Shown here one piece after another: positions 63,726 through 64,000 of a stretch of DNA of 64,000 nt (position 1 is its first letter; each line of letters opens with the position of its first letter). Under the pieces are notes generated by a model. That model made no database searches. It had not been told where the DNA came from and saw only the letters and a program-made list of their open reading frames with translations. The stretch covers positions 1,877,501 to 1,941,500 of the forward strand of contig CM067310.1 in NCBI GenBank assembly GCA_034231615.1, given 5' to 3'. Origin of the DNA: Meghimatium bilineatum. Its lineage: Eukaryota > Mollusca > Gastropoda > Stylommatophora > Philomycidae. The translations under genes and the position numbers were made by a program.

Positions 63726-64000
63726 CAAACCGTACCTTACATTGTCTACCCCAGGTGAACGATGTATAAAAACATCCCGCTATGATGATGTGGATAACAC
63801 CAATGTTTTGAAGACTCTCGTTCGAACTTATTCCTCATGAGTTTCAGGGCCGTAGATATGCTCTCCTCAAGGAAGGGGGGGGGGATACATTTGTTTGTTT
63901 TCTTGCGTCAGATTTTCTTTATAATGTTTTCTTGCGTCAGGTTCTCTTTATAGTGTTGCGTCAGATTATCGTTGTTTTCTTGCGTCAGATTATCGTTCTA
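63726..64000. other. Right edge, with a CAGGGCCGTAGATA terminus
   Basis: CAGGGCCGTAGATATGC lies at 63847-63863, followed by a G run and GATACATTTG, the + strand form of the terminus seen at 43008 and 54701. TTTTCTTGCGTCAGATT is repeated three to four times at the very end, partly in a 25-30-bp unit that runs off the window. Confidence 0.5.

Overview
The window is animal nuclear DNA. Split genes with GT-AG introns are separated by a dense bed of decayed retrotransposons, short interspersed repeats and minisatellites, at roughly 37-40% GC by eye. The style of the non-LTR tails and RNase H fragments, together with the two conserved genes, suggests a lophotrochozoan, most likely a heterobranch mollusc such as a sea slug. 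That placement is inference from remembered family resemblance, not a search result.

Three host genes can be supported, all on the + strand. (1) A complete four-exon enoyl-CoA hydratase/isomerase-family gene (9486-16423, 248 aa) ends in the peroxisomal signal SKL and is probably a peroxisomal delta3,delta2-enoyl-CoA isomerase. (2) A complete six-exon CIAPIN1/anamorsin gene (24172-33861, 311 aa) has both cysteine clusters of this cytosolic Fe-S assembly factor. (3) The first two coding exons of a secreted or membrane CUB-domain protein are present: a signal-peptide exon at 48938-49034 after a CpG-rich promoter-like region, and a CUB exon at 62451-62695. They are joined by a matching splice phase across a 13.4-kb intron, and the gene runs off the right edge. 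The genes do not form an operon and share no obvious pathway.

Everything else is repeat-derived. At least four non-LTR lineages can be told apart by their C-terminal coding remnants and 3' ends: one ending near a 'CSGYA'-like box, one with a (GAT)n end, one with an (ATT)n end, and one with a (GAA)n end. There is also a Jockey-like RT in CIAPIN1 intron 5, split RNase H fragments, two Penelope-like GIY-YIG remnants, at least two tRNA-derived SINEs, a Tigger/pogo-type MITE, and hAT-like termini.

The commonest repeat is a pair of related short elements, here called A (11 copies) and B (about 10 copies). They share one end and, read in one orientation, finish in (GAA)n.

The most striking theme is that many minisatellites are internal amplifications of mobile-element sequence. 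Examples are a 49-copy array of a 41-bp piece of element A (45543-47552), a 70-bp array in another A copy, a 48-bp array that keeps an RT-tail reading frame open, a 40-bp array that multiplies the codons around an RT YADD box, and a 3'-tail SINE satellite. Several large inverted repeats are also present, including a nearly 0.5-kb back-to-back pair of B elements.
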